This document shows positions 41,600-54,200 of a DNA stretch of 60,000 bases, one piece after another. Source of the stretch: Takakia lepidozioides (lineage: Eukaryota; Streptophyta; Takakiopsida; Takakiales; Takakiaceae); contig CM060731.1 of the NCBI GenBank assembly GCA_030704615.1, positions 70,104,756 to 70,164,755 of the forward strand, given 5' to 3'. Positions within the stretch are counted from its first letter, which is position 1. Each line of letters opens with the position of its first letter. The notes under the pieces are model-generated. The model did not search any database. It worked only from the letters and a program-made list of their open reading frames with translations, and was not told where the DNA came from. Made by a program: the position numbers and the translations under genes.

Positions 41600-44500
41600 T
41601 AGAAGGAAAACATCGTTGCGTCAGTACTCCCCACAAGAAACCGAACCCATCTTGGAGATGGTGAAAGCAGTTGGCATCCTGTACAGCAATTGCTTGCAAC
41701 TTGGTGGTCATGTGGCAATTACCACACACCCTAAGCTTCTTGATGACAAGAGGCGTCCCAGCGGCTGTGCCGATCAGCCCATGCAATGGCCAGCTTCTCA
41801 TGGGAATTACTTTTGCTCCTCATCCACATCATGCAACACAAAGCAGGTGTCAGGCACGTACCCTTCCTTCTTCATCTACCCAGACAATCTTCCTCAATGT
41901 GTGGTTACAATATGTCATCTACCTTGACAACCAACATTTAGCCCAATGGTAAGGGCACAAGCCGCCTCACTAGTGGTTGTGGGAAACCACATATTGGATG
42001 TCATAAAGGTGTCCACCTTCCCACCGGAAGGGAGTAGCCCTTCGGGGTCAAGTGACACCATAACTTCGGCACGCATTCACATTGTTTCCTCATATGTGCA
42101 CATGGCTGCCGACCTCAACTTTTAGCCATCTGGCTTCTTTCTGACATCTCTGACCTTCATTAATCTGCTCACCTGTGCCATATCATCCCACCTGCCAGCT
42201 GCGGCATAGATGTTTGATAGCAACACGTAAGTTGCAGCATCCTGTTGGTCCAACGTGAGAATAGATTTTGCCGCACGTTCTGCCACCTCCACATTCCCAT
42301 GAATTCTGCAGGCACCAAGCAAGGCTTTCCAAAGCACAACATCGGGTTTGATTGGCATTTTGTTTATGCAGTCCCAATTGCCCTGCACGGCCAAGAAGGT
42401 CCACCATGCAGCCAAACTGCTCTGCTGTAGGAGTGAGGCCATGATCTTCACTCATGGAATCAAAGTAGTGTCTGCCTTCATCCACTAGGCCCCCACGGCT
42501 GCATGCAGAGAGAACGCATATAAAGGTGATACTGTTTGGCTTCAACCTTCCCTTTGCATTCCTTCGAATAGTTGCAGGGCCTCCCAGCCATGCTGGGCTG
42601 CCATCATCGCATTCCATGAGACCACATCTCGTTCAGTCATGTTAAAAAACACTCCCTCTGCATCCTCAATGCTCCCGCATTTAGCATACATGTCCACAAG
42701 GGTATTGTCCAGACCAACATCTGGTACAATTCCAGCTTTCATGATGTCAGCATGGACCTCTTTTCCCTTTCCCAGGGCTGCCAGGCTAGCACATGCATTG
42801 CAAAGGCCAATGAACGTGACCTGATCAGGTTTCACCCCTTCCCCGCACCATTTGCTCATAGGTCTCCAAAGCCTCCATCCCACCCCCATGCTGTACATAT
42901 CCTGCGATCATCACATTCCAAGACACCACATTTCTTTCAGACATTGTCAAACACTCCCTTTGCATCTTCGGTTCTCCCACATTTGGCATACATGTCCACA
43001 AGGGTAGTGCCCAAGATAATGTTTGGCTTGATTCTGATTTTCATGATGTCCGCATGGACCTCTTTGCCCTTTTCCAGGGCTGCCAGGCTGGCACATGCAA
43101 TGCAAACGCAAACGAATGTGACCTGATTGGGCCTCACCCCTTCGAGCATCATTTCCTCATAAGTCTCCAAAGCCTCCCTCGCACACCCATGCTGGGCATA
43201 TCCTGCAATCATCACATTCCAGGATACCACATTTCGTTCAGCCATATTTTTGAACACTCCCTTGGCATCATCGACACTCCCGCATTTTGCATACATGTGC
43301 ACAAGGGCTGTCTCCAAGACAATACTTGGCACAATTCCAACTGTCATGATGTGAGCATGGACCTCCTTGCCTTTCCCAAGATCTGCCAGGCTCGCACATG
43401 CATTGCAAATGCAAACCAATGTGACCTGGTTCGGCCTCACCCCTTCCCGCATCATTTGCTCATAGGTCTGCAAAGCCTCAATCCCATACCCATGCTGTGC
43501 ATATCCTGCGATCATTGCATTCCAGGACACCACATTTCTTTCAGACATATTGTTGAACACTACCTTTGCATCCTGAGTGCTCCCACATTTGGCATACATG
43601 TCCACAAGGGTATTGTCCAGGATGATATTTGGCACAATTCCAGCATGCACAATGTCAGCATGGACCTCTTTGCCCTTTTCCAGAGCTGCCAGCATGGCAC
43701 AGGCATTGCAAATACCAACGAATGTAATCTGGTTGGGCTTCACCCCTTCCCGCATCATTTGCTCATAGGTTACTAAAGCCTCCATCCCAAACCCATTGTG
43801 GGCATATCCTGCTATCATTGCGTTCCATGACACCACATCCCGTTGAGCCATATTGTCAAACACCCCCTTTGCATCGTCAATGCTGCCACATTTGGCATAC
43901 ATGTCGACGAAGGTAGTGTCCAAGATGATGTCTGGCACAATTCCAGCTTTCACCATTTGAGCATGGACATCCTTGCCCTTTTCCAGGTCTGCCACATTGG
44001 CACATGCCTTGAGAATGGATACGAACGTGACCTGGTTGGGTTTCACCCTGCCCTGCATCATTGAGTCATAGGTCTCCAGAGCCTTTAGCCCATACCCATG
44101 CCGGGCAAATCCTGCAATCATCGCATTCCATGACACCACATTTCGTTCAGCCATGTTGTCAAATACAACCTTTGCATCCTGGATGCTACCACATTTGGCA
44201 TACATGTCCACAAGGACAGTGGCCAGAATGATATCTGGTACAATTTCAGCTTTCATGATGTCAGCATGGACCTCTTGGAGCTTTTCCAGCGCAGCTATAC
44301 TGTTGCACGCCTTGAGCACGGAAATGAAAGTGATCTGGTTGGGCTTCACTCCTTCCCTTGTCATTTGCTCATATGCCTCCAAGGTCTCCCTACAATATCC
44401 CTGCTTGGCATATCCTGCTATCATTATATTCCACGTAATCAAGCCTCGTTCAGGCATTTTGTCAAACACTAGGCGTGCATCCACAATGCTCCCGCACTTT

Positions 44501-45415
44501 TCATGCATGTTGATAAGGATGTTGTTTAGAAAGATGTCTTGCTTGAATCCACTTTGGATTATGTGGGCATGGACCTGCTTTCCCTCTGCTGGGCTTTTCA
44601 ACTTGATGCACTCCTGCAAGAGACAGACATAACTTTTGGAGTCTGCCGAAATGCCCCCTTGGTTCAAAATCTGCAGTGCCTCTTTCAGTTGTCCTGCCTT
44701 ACATAATTTCCTCACGTCCCCACAACTGTCACAAGAGGTGGTCATAGTGCTGCAGCTGCTTTCAATTGGCCCTCGACCCATGCGGTTTCTTGTAGTTATC
44801 AATCCATAGCCCCTCATTGGTACTCTTCTGCTTGAAATCTCGTTCTCTAGAATGGATCTTTCTCCCTCGATTGTCGAACCATTGACTTTGGTCTGAAAAA
44901 AATTCCTTCCAAAGCTGTTCGTCGTCTCTATTTTCAAAATTTGCAAATTTGGCCCTAGCAGCATCCAGCTTCTCCAATTCACAATCTACAAGCGGAGGTT
45001 TCTTGTAGCTATCAATCCATAGTTCCCCGTTGTTACTCTTATGCTTAACATCTAGTCCACTAGGATGGATCTTCCTCCCATGATTGTCCCACCCTTGACT
45101 GGGATCTTCAAAATATTCGTTTGAAAGCTTCTCCACGTCTGAATTTTGGCTTCCAGGACATTTGCGCATGTTGCCTCCCTGCTCATCCCCGAGTCCATGA
45201 ATTTGGTCCTCCTCTACTGGTTTCCACTGCCCCACAGTCGGTTGGAAACTGTTTGAAGCAAACCTCAATGCAATGCGGTTCGGAAAATTCACAAGCGTCA
45301 CGTACAGAGTGTACAGCCAACACTTCTTTGAAGCTCTAAGAACAGGGTCAATGTGGGAAGCATCGAAGCCTCGGGGAGGCTTGTTTGGGCACCCCCAGGT
45401 GCCACGGAAACACAT
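41600..45415 (-). pseudogene. PPR-E-DYW RNA-editing-factor gene with N-terminal OSB-type PDF motifs, frameshifted
   Basis: In 5'-3' order on the minus strand: an N-terminal ORF (45415-44762) with two PDF-like motifs (YFEDPSQGWDNHGRKIHPS and FFSDQSQWFDNRGRKIHSR, each followed by LWID.YKKP); a frame change near 44790; a PPR array (44982-42937) of PLS-type units with [22 protein letters not shown] and NVVSWNAMIAGYAQHG, in an exact 303-nt period; a frame change near 42940; one more unit (42898-42542); then VLSACSRGGLVDEG, an E motif (ALLGACRIHGNVEVAERAAKS), and a decayed DYW end (GYVPDTCFVLHDVDEEQK, LRVCGNCHMTTK, DANCFHHLQDG) in several frames. Such proteins edit C to U in organelle RNA. With at least five frame breaks it is probably dead, though the PPR array is a 681-codon open frame. 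Confidence 0.85.
41938..42060 (+). repeat. tRNA-like SINE fragment within the DYW region
   Basis: Box-A-like TTAGCCCAATGGTAAGGGC and box-B-like GGGGTCAAGTGACACC. It lies between the E motif and the DYW remnant, where DYW sequence should be, so it looks inserted. Confidence 0.35.
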
Positions 45416-45481
45416 CAGGACAAACTGGGAGTGAGGGCCTTCAAATGAATTATCGTCTCTTTCACTCCAAGGCTGACCCTA

Positions 45482-45513
45482 AACCCAAATGGCGACCTAA
45501 ACCCTAAACCCTG
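45482..45513. promoter_or_regulatory. Telo-box-like sequence upstream of the PPR gene
   Basis: CCTAAACCCTAAACCC, the plant telo-box (AAACCCTAA), about 80 bp 5' of the N-terminal ORF. Such boxes are common in plant promoters of translation and organelle-biogenesis genes. Confidence 0.4.
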
Positions 45514-45514
45514 G

Positions 45515-46200
45515 ATAATTTCGTGCAGTTTGAATGGTGGGTCCGCCCTTCAAATCTAGTGGAACTACATGGAACACTAGCTCCTTGATCTCTTGCTCGC
45601 TCTGGTTTGAGCTCTCATGCAATGTTACTGATCAGGATTGCTGCATGCTCGGAGGATGTCCTTCTGGTGGGGATTGGTGACCTTTGGCGGAATGGACAGA
45701 GTTAGAGAATGAGAGGGAGAAAGATTGGCACGTACTATTAGATGGCGAAATAAAGATATGTAGAAAATGGAGTATGGGTGATCCTTGAAGCTTGATGATC
45801 TTTCCTCACTGACTGGTGGGGATGGCAACATGCTCCGGCGTCCTCCTGAGTGCTCATGCCCTCGTACCGGGAGGGTCTGCTGGGTGTTAGGACGATGTGC
45901 TTAAAACTATTGCTGCTCAGCTGCACCCTGGTGGTTTTGACAGACCAATCCAAGATCACCGGACTACAGACATAAGCAGTCTGTACAAGAGGTCATTTGG
46001 ACTGAGTGTTGGTTGAATCCTCCTTGGGTTGAGGAAATGCTTGCCTCCATGGCACACAATCAAGCACAAAGTGGTGAGGGTGCCTTCTTCTTCAACATGT
46101 TTAGGCTTGTTTTTTGTCCTCTTATCAGATTGTCCTTAGTTTTTTTAATCATTGTAAGTTAGCTCATCCAGTGTATCCATGCTGGTTCCAATTGTTTTTG
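45515..46200. other. Spacer upstream of the PPR gene
   Basis: No supported gene. Confidence 0.3.
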
Positions 46201-46205
46201 ACACG

Positions 46206-46950
46206 TTACAGCCAATGGGTTGCAGGCAAATATCCAAAAACAAACAACAGTGATGAGGGGAAGTTGTGGGGCTTAAATCCACTTTGGATAATGTGGGCAT
46301 GCACTTGCTTTCCTGCTGCTAGGCCTTTCATCTTGATGCACTTATGCAAGAGGCAGGGATAAGTATCAGAATCTGCTGAAATGACTCCTTGGGACAACAT
46401 GTGCAGAGCCTCTTTCAGTTGTCCTGCCTCACATGGTGTTCTCACATGCCCACAATTGCTAGAAGAGATGTTGTGGATTCCCTCTCTTGGTCCTCTTTCC
46501 GAAGCAATGGTTGATTTTATCAACTGTGCTTTTGCTTCTGCTTCTAGTTGATCATCTATCCATGCAGGTTTCTTGTAGCTACCAATCCACAGTGAATCAT
46601 TGGTACTCTTGTGCTTGATATCCTACACTCGTGGATGGATCTGGACCCACACTACATCCCTCCTTCAGCTTTCCTTGCCCTGACAACAATAATGTGTATA
46701 GATCCTCTCCTATTGCTAGCAAACACGACAGACGGCGACAACGACCCAAATTTCTAGCAAACACCCCAACCTACTTGAGACACTACTTCCTATGCTGAAT
46801 CACTGACAAGACTTTGAAAATGTCTTGGGAAGAGAGGGAGGATGACTATGAAAGCATTTCACTGCATCTTGTTGCTTGCTTATGCTTTAACATAACAGGT
46901 GTTCACCTTTCTGTCTCGATTGTCCCACATTGACTAGGGTTTGAAGGATA
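46206..46950 (-). pseudogene. Second PPR gene relic with PDF motif, 5' part only
   Basis: Minus strand: WDNRDRKVNT (PDF motif, near 46935-46905), then about 240 bp of unrelated sequence, then DIKHKSTNDSLWIGSYKKP (46624-46568), then CEAGQLKEALHMLSQG, CLLHKCIKMKGLAAGKQVHAHIIQSGFKPH. It ends abruptly at about 46206. This is a truncated duplicate of the start of the 41.6-45.4 kb gene, with an insertion inside the PDF motif. Confidence 0.75.
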
Positions 46951-46959
46951 TTCCTTACG

Positions 46960-48200
46960 GGTTTCTAAACAACACCCTTGTCACCATGTATGACAAACAA
47001 AAACTATGATGCACTATAGTTTTACAGTCTCTAAACTAGAGTTGGTGGAGTAGATTGCTGGACTAGAGCCAGATGAATAGATGGTTAACTTGGCAGCTAA
47101 TATATTGAGTAAGTCACCCATCATTTCCATCTGGGTTTTAGTTGAATGTTCTTTATCCTGTTTTCATCTCCACAAAAACAAATAACAATATATTAGCATT
47201 TGATGGGAATTAAAATCTGTTGACATTTATAGACCTTCCGATATCAGCTATTTACTTAAACTAAATATATTAAAAAACAACAAGAGACAATGAAAGTACA
47301 GACAAATGCATTGCTAAATTTCCTCAAATCGAATCGAAAAATCCTTTATGTCTGCATTTATTATATATATAAGCACAATATTTTTTAATTTAAAATAAGA
47401 TATAACAATAATTTAATGGTAGTGGCAATTTGGTAGGTAAATTTTACAAACACTCAGCTGCAAACCTTGAAAGTGCATTGTACAAACTTTTGCTCGCCTG
47501 TAAAAACTTTAGTTGTTCTGGGGTACATGAAAGGACAGTGGGGAACAAATCCAACCCCTTTGGCAGACGGCCAGATAACGGGAGCAGGAGAACCCAGCAT
47601 TGTCAAACCCTTTTTGGCAGAGCCAGGAGCATGAAATGGGAATGTTAACAGGTGGTTTCAACCGGTTTCTTTCGGATGATATATGTCATCCTCCCACAGG
47701 CGGAGTGGACAGCTCACATCAGGAACATATGAACCGTTAGACTAGGTTGAGACTTCTGGTTTCCATTCAGGCGGGAAAACCCTTATTTTTGTTGCAACCT
47801 GGTGGAAATCGGCATTTGACCCCCTTCAATTGGCATGCAAATAAGGTACCCCTCAAAATTTTGGCCGAATGGGCCAAAATTTGGACAGAGGCATTGGGCC
47901 ACCTGTGGCCAAAAGTTGATTACGGAATAACCGAGCAATGGAAAATTCATGTGTGGGCAGGTGGCTATCTTGTCACCTAGAAAATGGCAGACACATTTCT
48001 TTTGGTGCATACTGAAACATTATAAACTCCTACATTCCTAGATCTCTTCAATTTTTTTTCCCACACTTCGATATTGTGAGTGAACAGCTAATTCACAGTC
48101 AACATTCCAGCACCATCTCTAACCTGAAGGTATGAGGTGGGGCAGGGGTGTTATTTTGGGGTGTTTGATAAAAAATGTCTCAGACAGTTAACAGTAACCG
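46960..48200. other. AT-rich spacer
   Basis: 47040-47420 is strongly AT-rich with TATATATA. No gene was seen. The C-terminal end of IFT81, expected downstream of 48298 on the minus strand, was not found here. Confidence 0.35.
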
Positions 48201-48204
48201 CATC

Positions 48205-48280
48205 CGAAAGAATGTACTCATAAGCCGTTGTTTGTCGTAGCCTTGTGGCCATTGACCATTGACCCAATAATCGCATCCGA
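48205..48280 (-). mobile_element. LINE 3'-end fragment
   Basis: The minus strand reads GGCCACAAGGCTACGACAAACAACGGCTTATGAGTACATTC, split here from its flank: the conserved 3' end of the 33.8-kb LINE family. Confidence 0.75.
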
Positions 48281-48297
48281 AAAAGAGAGAGCAATAC

Positions 48298-51200
48298 CTT
48301 GAGCTTCTGTTGTTTCCGTTGTAAGCTGGCTACAAGCTCCTCCAGCTGTTCTATCTTGAACCTCAGCTTCAGACTCACTCCCCCACTTTCTTTCTCTTTT
48401 GATACTGCCAATAGCGAGACGATCAGCTTCACACAAAAGCAGTGGTTTCACTAGCAAAAATAATCACACTGCTTGGATTATCTTCTCTTACATCAACATT
48501 AACATGGCCAATGGTGGTTGGATAATCGAGACACCAATGCCTAAATTATATTAATCAGACTCTCATATTGATAAAGTAATTGTTAGCCTCATCTCAAAAT
48601 TCCTCTGTTTCTTTGGCTTTAAACCTGAAAACATTGGGAAAACATTACAGAAGTCCAATACTCCGGTGGGATTTACTCTAGAAAATCTTGTATGCAAGGA
48701 GGGTCTGATAGTGCCCTCCGAACATGCCCGGCATTGAAATAGCTTTCCTTGCTCTCCACATAAGGTCTTTTGTCATGAGTATCCACTGTGGCATTGTATG
48801 GATTTGACAGCTTTAAAAATAAAATACACACAAACTATAAGCTCTATTCAACTTGATGAGACATAAGGGGAGGCATGCTTACATTGATCCAAGGAAATTT
48901 CAAGTCGATCTATGGTGGCACATGTTTCCTGTAAGCATTTGTTGTCAGCTTCATACTCCTTGCAACTGTCAGCAGCATCCCTCTCCAATTTTGCACCCTT
49001 TCTACAAACAATTTCATCATCACCAACTCAATGTCAACATAGCTAAGGGAGTCATTGCTTGCTAAGGAGCAGGAGCAAGGGCATCATAGATCTCTCAAGT
49101 CATAGAGAACCATGGCCATAGTGATTGGGACTTTGAGCTAGTACATTTCTAAAGAAGATCACATTCATTCCTACCTATCTATCTTCAAACTCCCTAAGTT
49201 GAGCATGAGGACGACAGGGTTGAGAAACAAACAATGACCTCTCATAGAGAAGCAAAACGTCATCGCAGTGGTGTTTTCTCTCCATATGCTCCAACTCTTT
49301 TTCTTGCAGAATAGTCCAAAGTGCCTTAAGCTCTTTAATTTCGGGAGCCAGTCTGTCCCTATGTTTGTCGAGACTTGCATCGAGCTCAGAAATTTGCTTC
49401 CTTACTTTCTTGGAGGATTTCTCACCATCATTGAATCCCCTCATCAGCGTGATAGGGTTCAAAGTCTCTCCAACATTAAACCCTGTCCATTGATTGCCCA
49501 TAAATGTATAACAACCTGAAGTTAATACTTTCTTATTACTTTGGTTTATAACTGTGTGATTCCTTCAGTGTTTCAGCTTCTAAGCTGTATAAGCTGTAGA
49601 CCTAGTTAGCACTGTCAGAACAATGTTTGATTTCACCTGAAAAAGTCAAATAATCACAATCTGCGTAGTCTGAAAGACCGACTGCTTGTTGTTCAAGAAG
49701 TTGTTGTGTTCGAAGGAGAACACCATACTCAGCTGCCATCTCATCCATCTCTTTCTTTGATGCCTTGTATGTGGTACTTTTTTTACGCAACAATTCCACG
49801 TACTGCTTCAGATCTTCCCCTCTCCTCACCGATCCCTTCACCTACATTTTATTCATTCGGAACTAAGTCTTTGTAGATTGTGATAAAAAAAACCATGATT
49901 GCACATCACTTAGTTATTGCAAAGCATGATAAAATTGGGATACCTCTTCAATGGCTTGATTTTTCTGGTCCAGCTGAGTCCCAAGTTTGTCTCGACAATC
50001 TATCAAGCTTGCCACTTTGTTGAAGGCTGAGCGAATCTTGTTGGTGACAATGGCGCTCATCTGAGCTTGCTGCCTTTGCAGTTCATTGTCCGTGGTGGCC
50101 AGACTGTTGAGCCCACCAGTCTTATCTTGGATGTGCTTCTCCCTCAAAGGCTTTGCTTCTTTGCTCAATGCTAGAAGTTTGGCCTGTGAACCCCAAGGTA
50201 TCTCAGTTATGTTTCCCTCCATATCTGTATTAGTTGCCATGGCACCTACCACAGTTAAGTATTACACCATTGAACTTTTCAAAAGTCAATTACTGAGTTA
50301 TGAAGTTAGTACCTAGCCTAGCTTCATTCAGTACATAAACAAGATAAAAACGTCAAAATTAAACTTGATTGAGACACATCTGAAATGTACAAGTCTAGAT
50401 GTAGGAGGAATTGAAGGATAAACTGTCATGCTAGCCAGGTGTGTCTATAATATGAAGGATCTGAAGTGCAACAGGAAGAAGTTGTATTTGCTTGACTGAG
50501 GTGGATTTCTAACAAGATAGGAAAGTGAAAGGAATACCACCCTTTTTGGTATGAACTCTTCCAATCAAAGCGTGGATTGCAAGACAACTAAAAAGACACT
50601 CAGCTGGTCCTTCATCGGCATGAAGTTCTGATGGGGAATGTAGTGTTATGCAATTCGATCTAATATGAGATACTGAAGTGGGAAGCATTGTGGGGTTAAA
50701 GTAAGCCTTCGATAATAGGTTCCATTCACTCAATACCATCACTAAGACTCGTAATACTTCAATATTAACATCACACGGCTGATGCTAGAGAGACAGATAG
50801 AGAGATCACCTGAATGCCAATGAGCCTATCATTTGAACAAGGGGGTCCAAGGACGTCATGGAGAGCTTGTAAATGCAATTGCCTTATCTGCAAATCCTAC
50901 GACTCTTTGAAGAACAATACAATACTTAGGGGATTAAATTGGTTCATGATCAACTTTTGGTCAAACTACCAAACAATCACGAGCAAAGGTGTAAAACATT
51001 GCATATCAGAAGTCGTTGGTTGATTAAGTTACAAGTGACTAGAAATATGCTATTGGAGCCACAACAAGGTCATGGTAATATAGCTACTTTTTTTTTATCT
51101 CAACAAAACCATACACTACCATGAATGCCAATCTTTTGGTTCCATAATGGTACACGGAAGAAGTTTGATACAAAGAATAAGCAATAACCAATGACCAAAC

Positions 51201-54200
51201 CAAGTTTATAGTTGGATTGTGGTTATGGTTTGATGTGGATCTCTACTACATCATATCTTCCGTGTTTAGATTCGTTTTTCGATCGGAGTACCCTGCTAAA
51301 CTTGTACATTGAATTACCTTCATGGCAGTGGTCATCTATTTCAATCGGCCAATGGTATTAATCTCTGTGGATTAGCAAATACTCATCCTGCAATTAAAGT
51401 TACTCCAGAAGAGAGTGATTGTACTGTTACTTAATTTTGGACATTGCAAGCAAAGATATGACATAACTGTCATAGCAATAGTTTTGGTGCAACAAATGAG
51501 AATCGGCAAAAATCCTGGCAAGTTTGGGAGTCACCTTGTGCAGCTTGTCTTTGGCAGAGTAATGAAGAAGGGAGCATGATTGGATTAGCTTTTGAAAGAG
51601 GAGAGTAGGGCCAGTACTTGCAAAAGCATGAGCTTGGTGAAGTTTAGACAAAACTTTTGCATACTTTGCTGCATCAATTTCAGATCAACGAAATTTGGAT
51701 TAGGGTAGTGCATTGGCCAAAGGAAATGCCTCGCCCAGTGATACCATCTTGTGGATCCTATTGAAAGAATCCACATGCACATAACAAAGGTACAAAAGAG
51801 TTTTTTCAATTTGTACAATGACTAAGTTAATGAATTGTCAAACGGGTTGCTGAATGTCACATCCAACATGTCTAGTGGTCCATAATGTAGTAAGTGGGTT
51901 TTCTGACACTGATAGCCAAATATAGATACATCCATTCCACTAGATTTCGTGGTCTAAGACGAAAGGGAGGAGTTCACAGGCCGTTTGCTCAACAACTCTT
52001 ACTTGATTCGCATGCACTTTGTATGTATCGTTGCCTGATTAGTGAGCACTTGTTGTTTGGTATCATATGTTTCCCCTTTCCTCACACAACTGAGAGAGAA
52101 TGTACTAGAGATAGACTTGTGGCCATAGACCCCATGCCCAGTTTGGGCAGAACAAGAGGGAACAGACACTACCTTTGTGAAGGGCTCACTCCGGTAGTGC
52201 GACTTGATATAAAAAAATTGTTCGGGCTTTCCAGATTTCCTCTAGAAAGCCTTTCAAATAAGCATCAATCTGCTATGTGTGACTAGCAGTTATACCTCAA
52301 CAGGGCCAGGGCAATATGAGAGAATGTACGACCTTGTTTGCCATAGCCAGGGAGCTTGTCTCCTATCACAGTATGGAGGATTCGTGAAAAGAAGAATGGA
52401 AGACGGCGATGCTGATTATGGCACGAAATAGATTGTAGTAATATCTTTGGAATATCAGAAGAGCTAATCCGTGGCAGACGGGTCAGAAGATACCCATGCT
52501 TGCTTTGGAACCGCCATTTGCCATTAAAAATCACTTACAAATTGACAAAAACTTCAGCTCTTGGCAGGAGGTAGGAGGTAGTACTGTGATTTTCTCTAAA
52601 ATCAGTGCTACTAGGTACACCTCTTGTTGCTTTGATTCCAGCACAGACCTCAAAAACGTAGCATAAAGTGAGCCGTGGAAATTCGGAAATCTAGAAGGCC
52701 ACTGGGCACCAGAGAAGTGAAACCGTTCGTGGAGAGAAAGTCGGACACCCAAATAAGAAGATGAACAAGAGCAGGAAGAAGAATTACAGAAAACATCAAG
52801 GACAGCCTTTGCAATGAAGAACAACCCACTGTCACATAATCTTCCATATATGAATCACTTGATACATAAGCTCCACAGTTTGAACCGCCAGAGAAAATCA
52901 AAACCCATATCGTCTTCCCACGAATAGGCTTTGCGCCCCTTTCCACACGAAGCGAAGCCTCTCTTCCAAAACAGCCTTTGGAAAAATATCAAGGGCCATC
53001 AGGCTACGGGCCTCTAGTGTCTTGCAATTTCACACGCTAAATACCTCACAGGTCGTGGACAGTGAGACCAGGCGGCAGCGACTGCTTTAGCTTGTCGGCC
53101 TTATCGGTGTCGAATACGCACAGCGTGTAGAGGTACTTCTTGCACCGCACTTTGAACTTGACCACATCCTTGCTCCTCTTGATCTTCACCGATCTCGCAT
53201 CCTTACGGCGGGCCGTGAGGAGAAAGTCCTTGATCTCACTGATCTGCTTCGGCATGGTGCTTGCCCTCTGCTCCAATCTGCGCACGCTCCAGCTGTGGCG
53301 GCCCAGTACCTTACCCAGCAGCACACAAAAGAACTAGAGAGCGCCTTCACTCTCGTCAAAGACTTGTTCCCTGCCGCTGCCTTGTTTAGGGTTAGGGTTT
53401 CCGCCACATCACGGGTCGCAATGGGAACCGGTTCTATGACTCCATAAAATACCATTTCATTTCATTTAAGCTCTTTGAGCTTTCTGTGGACCGTGTTATA
53501 AAGTAGCATTTCATTTCAGTTCTCCTGTTGTTCTACTATTCTTTCGTCTCTCTTACTGAAAGATACTAGGTGTCTCTTTTCAGAATCTGCTTGTCTGTTG
53601 TCAAGACCAGAAGTGTTTAGTAAGCAGGAGGCAGCCCTATTTGAGAAGAGAAGAATGAAAGAACAGAAGTCAAGTCAAGACCTTGCCGACCCCATCACTC
53701 TTACCCCAACAGCATGCGCCTCTCCCATCAGACCGTACCCCATGCCCAGCTTGCGGTCGTCTTTTTGCGCACATCAGAGGGCTTGCGCGACACCAGCGCA
53801 AGTGTGCGGCTCTTCATCAGTCCCACACAAATGGTACTTCTCCATTTCAGCCCAATGTCTTGCACGCGCCACTTCCTGCCTCTACTTAGCATTGGCTTTC
53901 AGCGTTAGATGTTCTGGGCACATTTCAGCTAGGACTGCCAAGGCCTCGTCTTTATACAAGAATTCCGGTGGCACTACGTCATGAGGTCCAACTTGCACTC
54001 CGTCTACCCTTAGACAAGCTGGCTCGTGATCATGATGATATACCAGCATGGTATCTTTTCTTGTTATTTTCTCAGTGGTGTTTGGTTTTGCCCCCTCGTG
54101 GCGGTCAGTCAGGGCACAGAGAAACGCGCATCCGTCTTCACCGTTTTTTATCTGGAGATTGGGAGAGTCTGCCGGGCACTAGCCCTTGCGGCATGCACCC

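Noticed and set aside
42639-44632. Plus-strand ORFs with repeated His/Cys-rich text
   Set aside because: Antisense shadows of the 303-nt PPR repeats.
47783-48010. IFT81 C-terminal exon
   Set aside because: The minus-strand ORF here is Cys/Pro-rich and unlike the coiled-coil C-terminus of IFT81.
53256-53324. N-terminal extension of eL38
   Set aside because: All known eL38 proteins start at the internal MPKQ/MPR-type Met; the extra 23 codons are chance-open 5' UTR.
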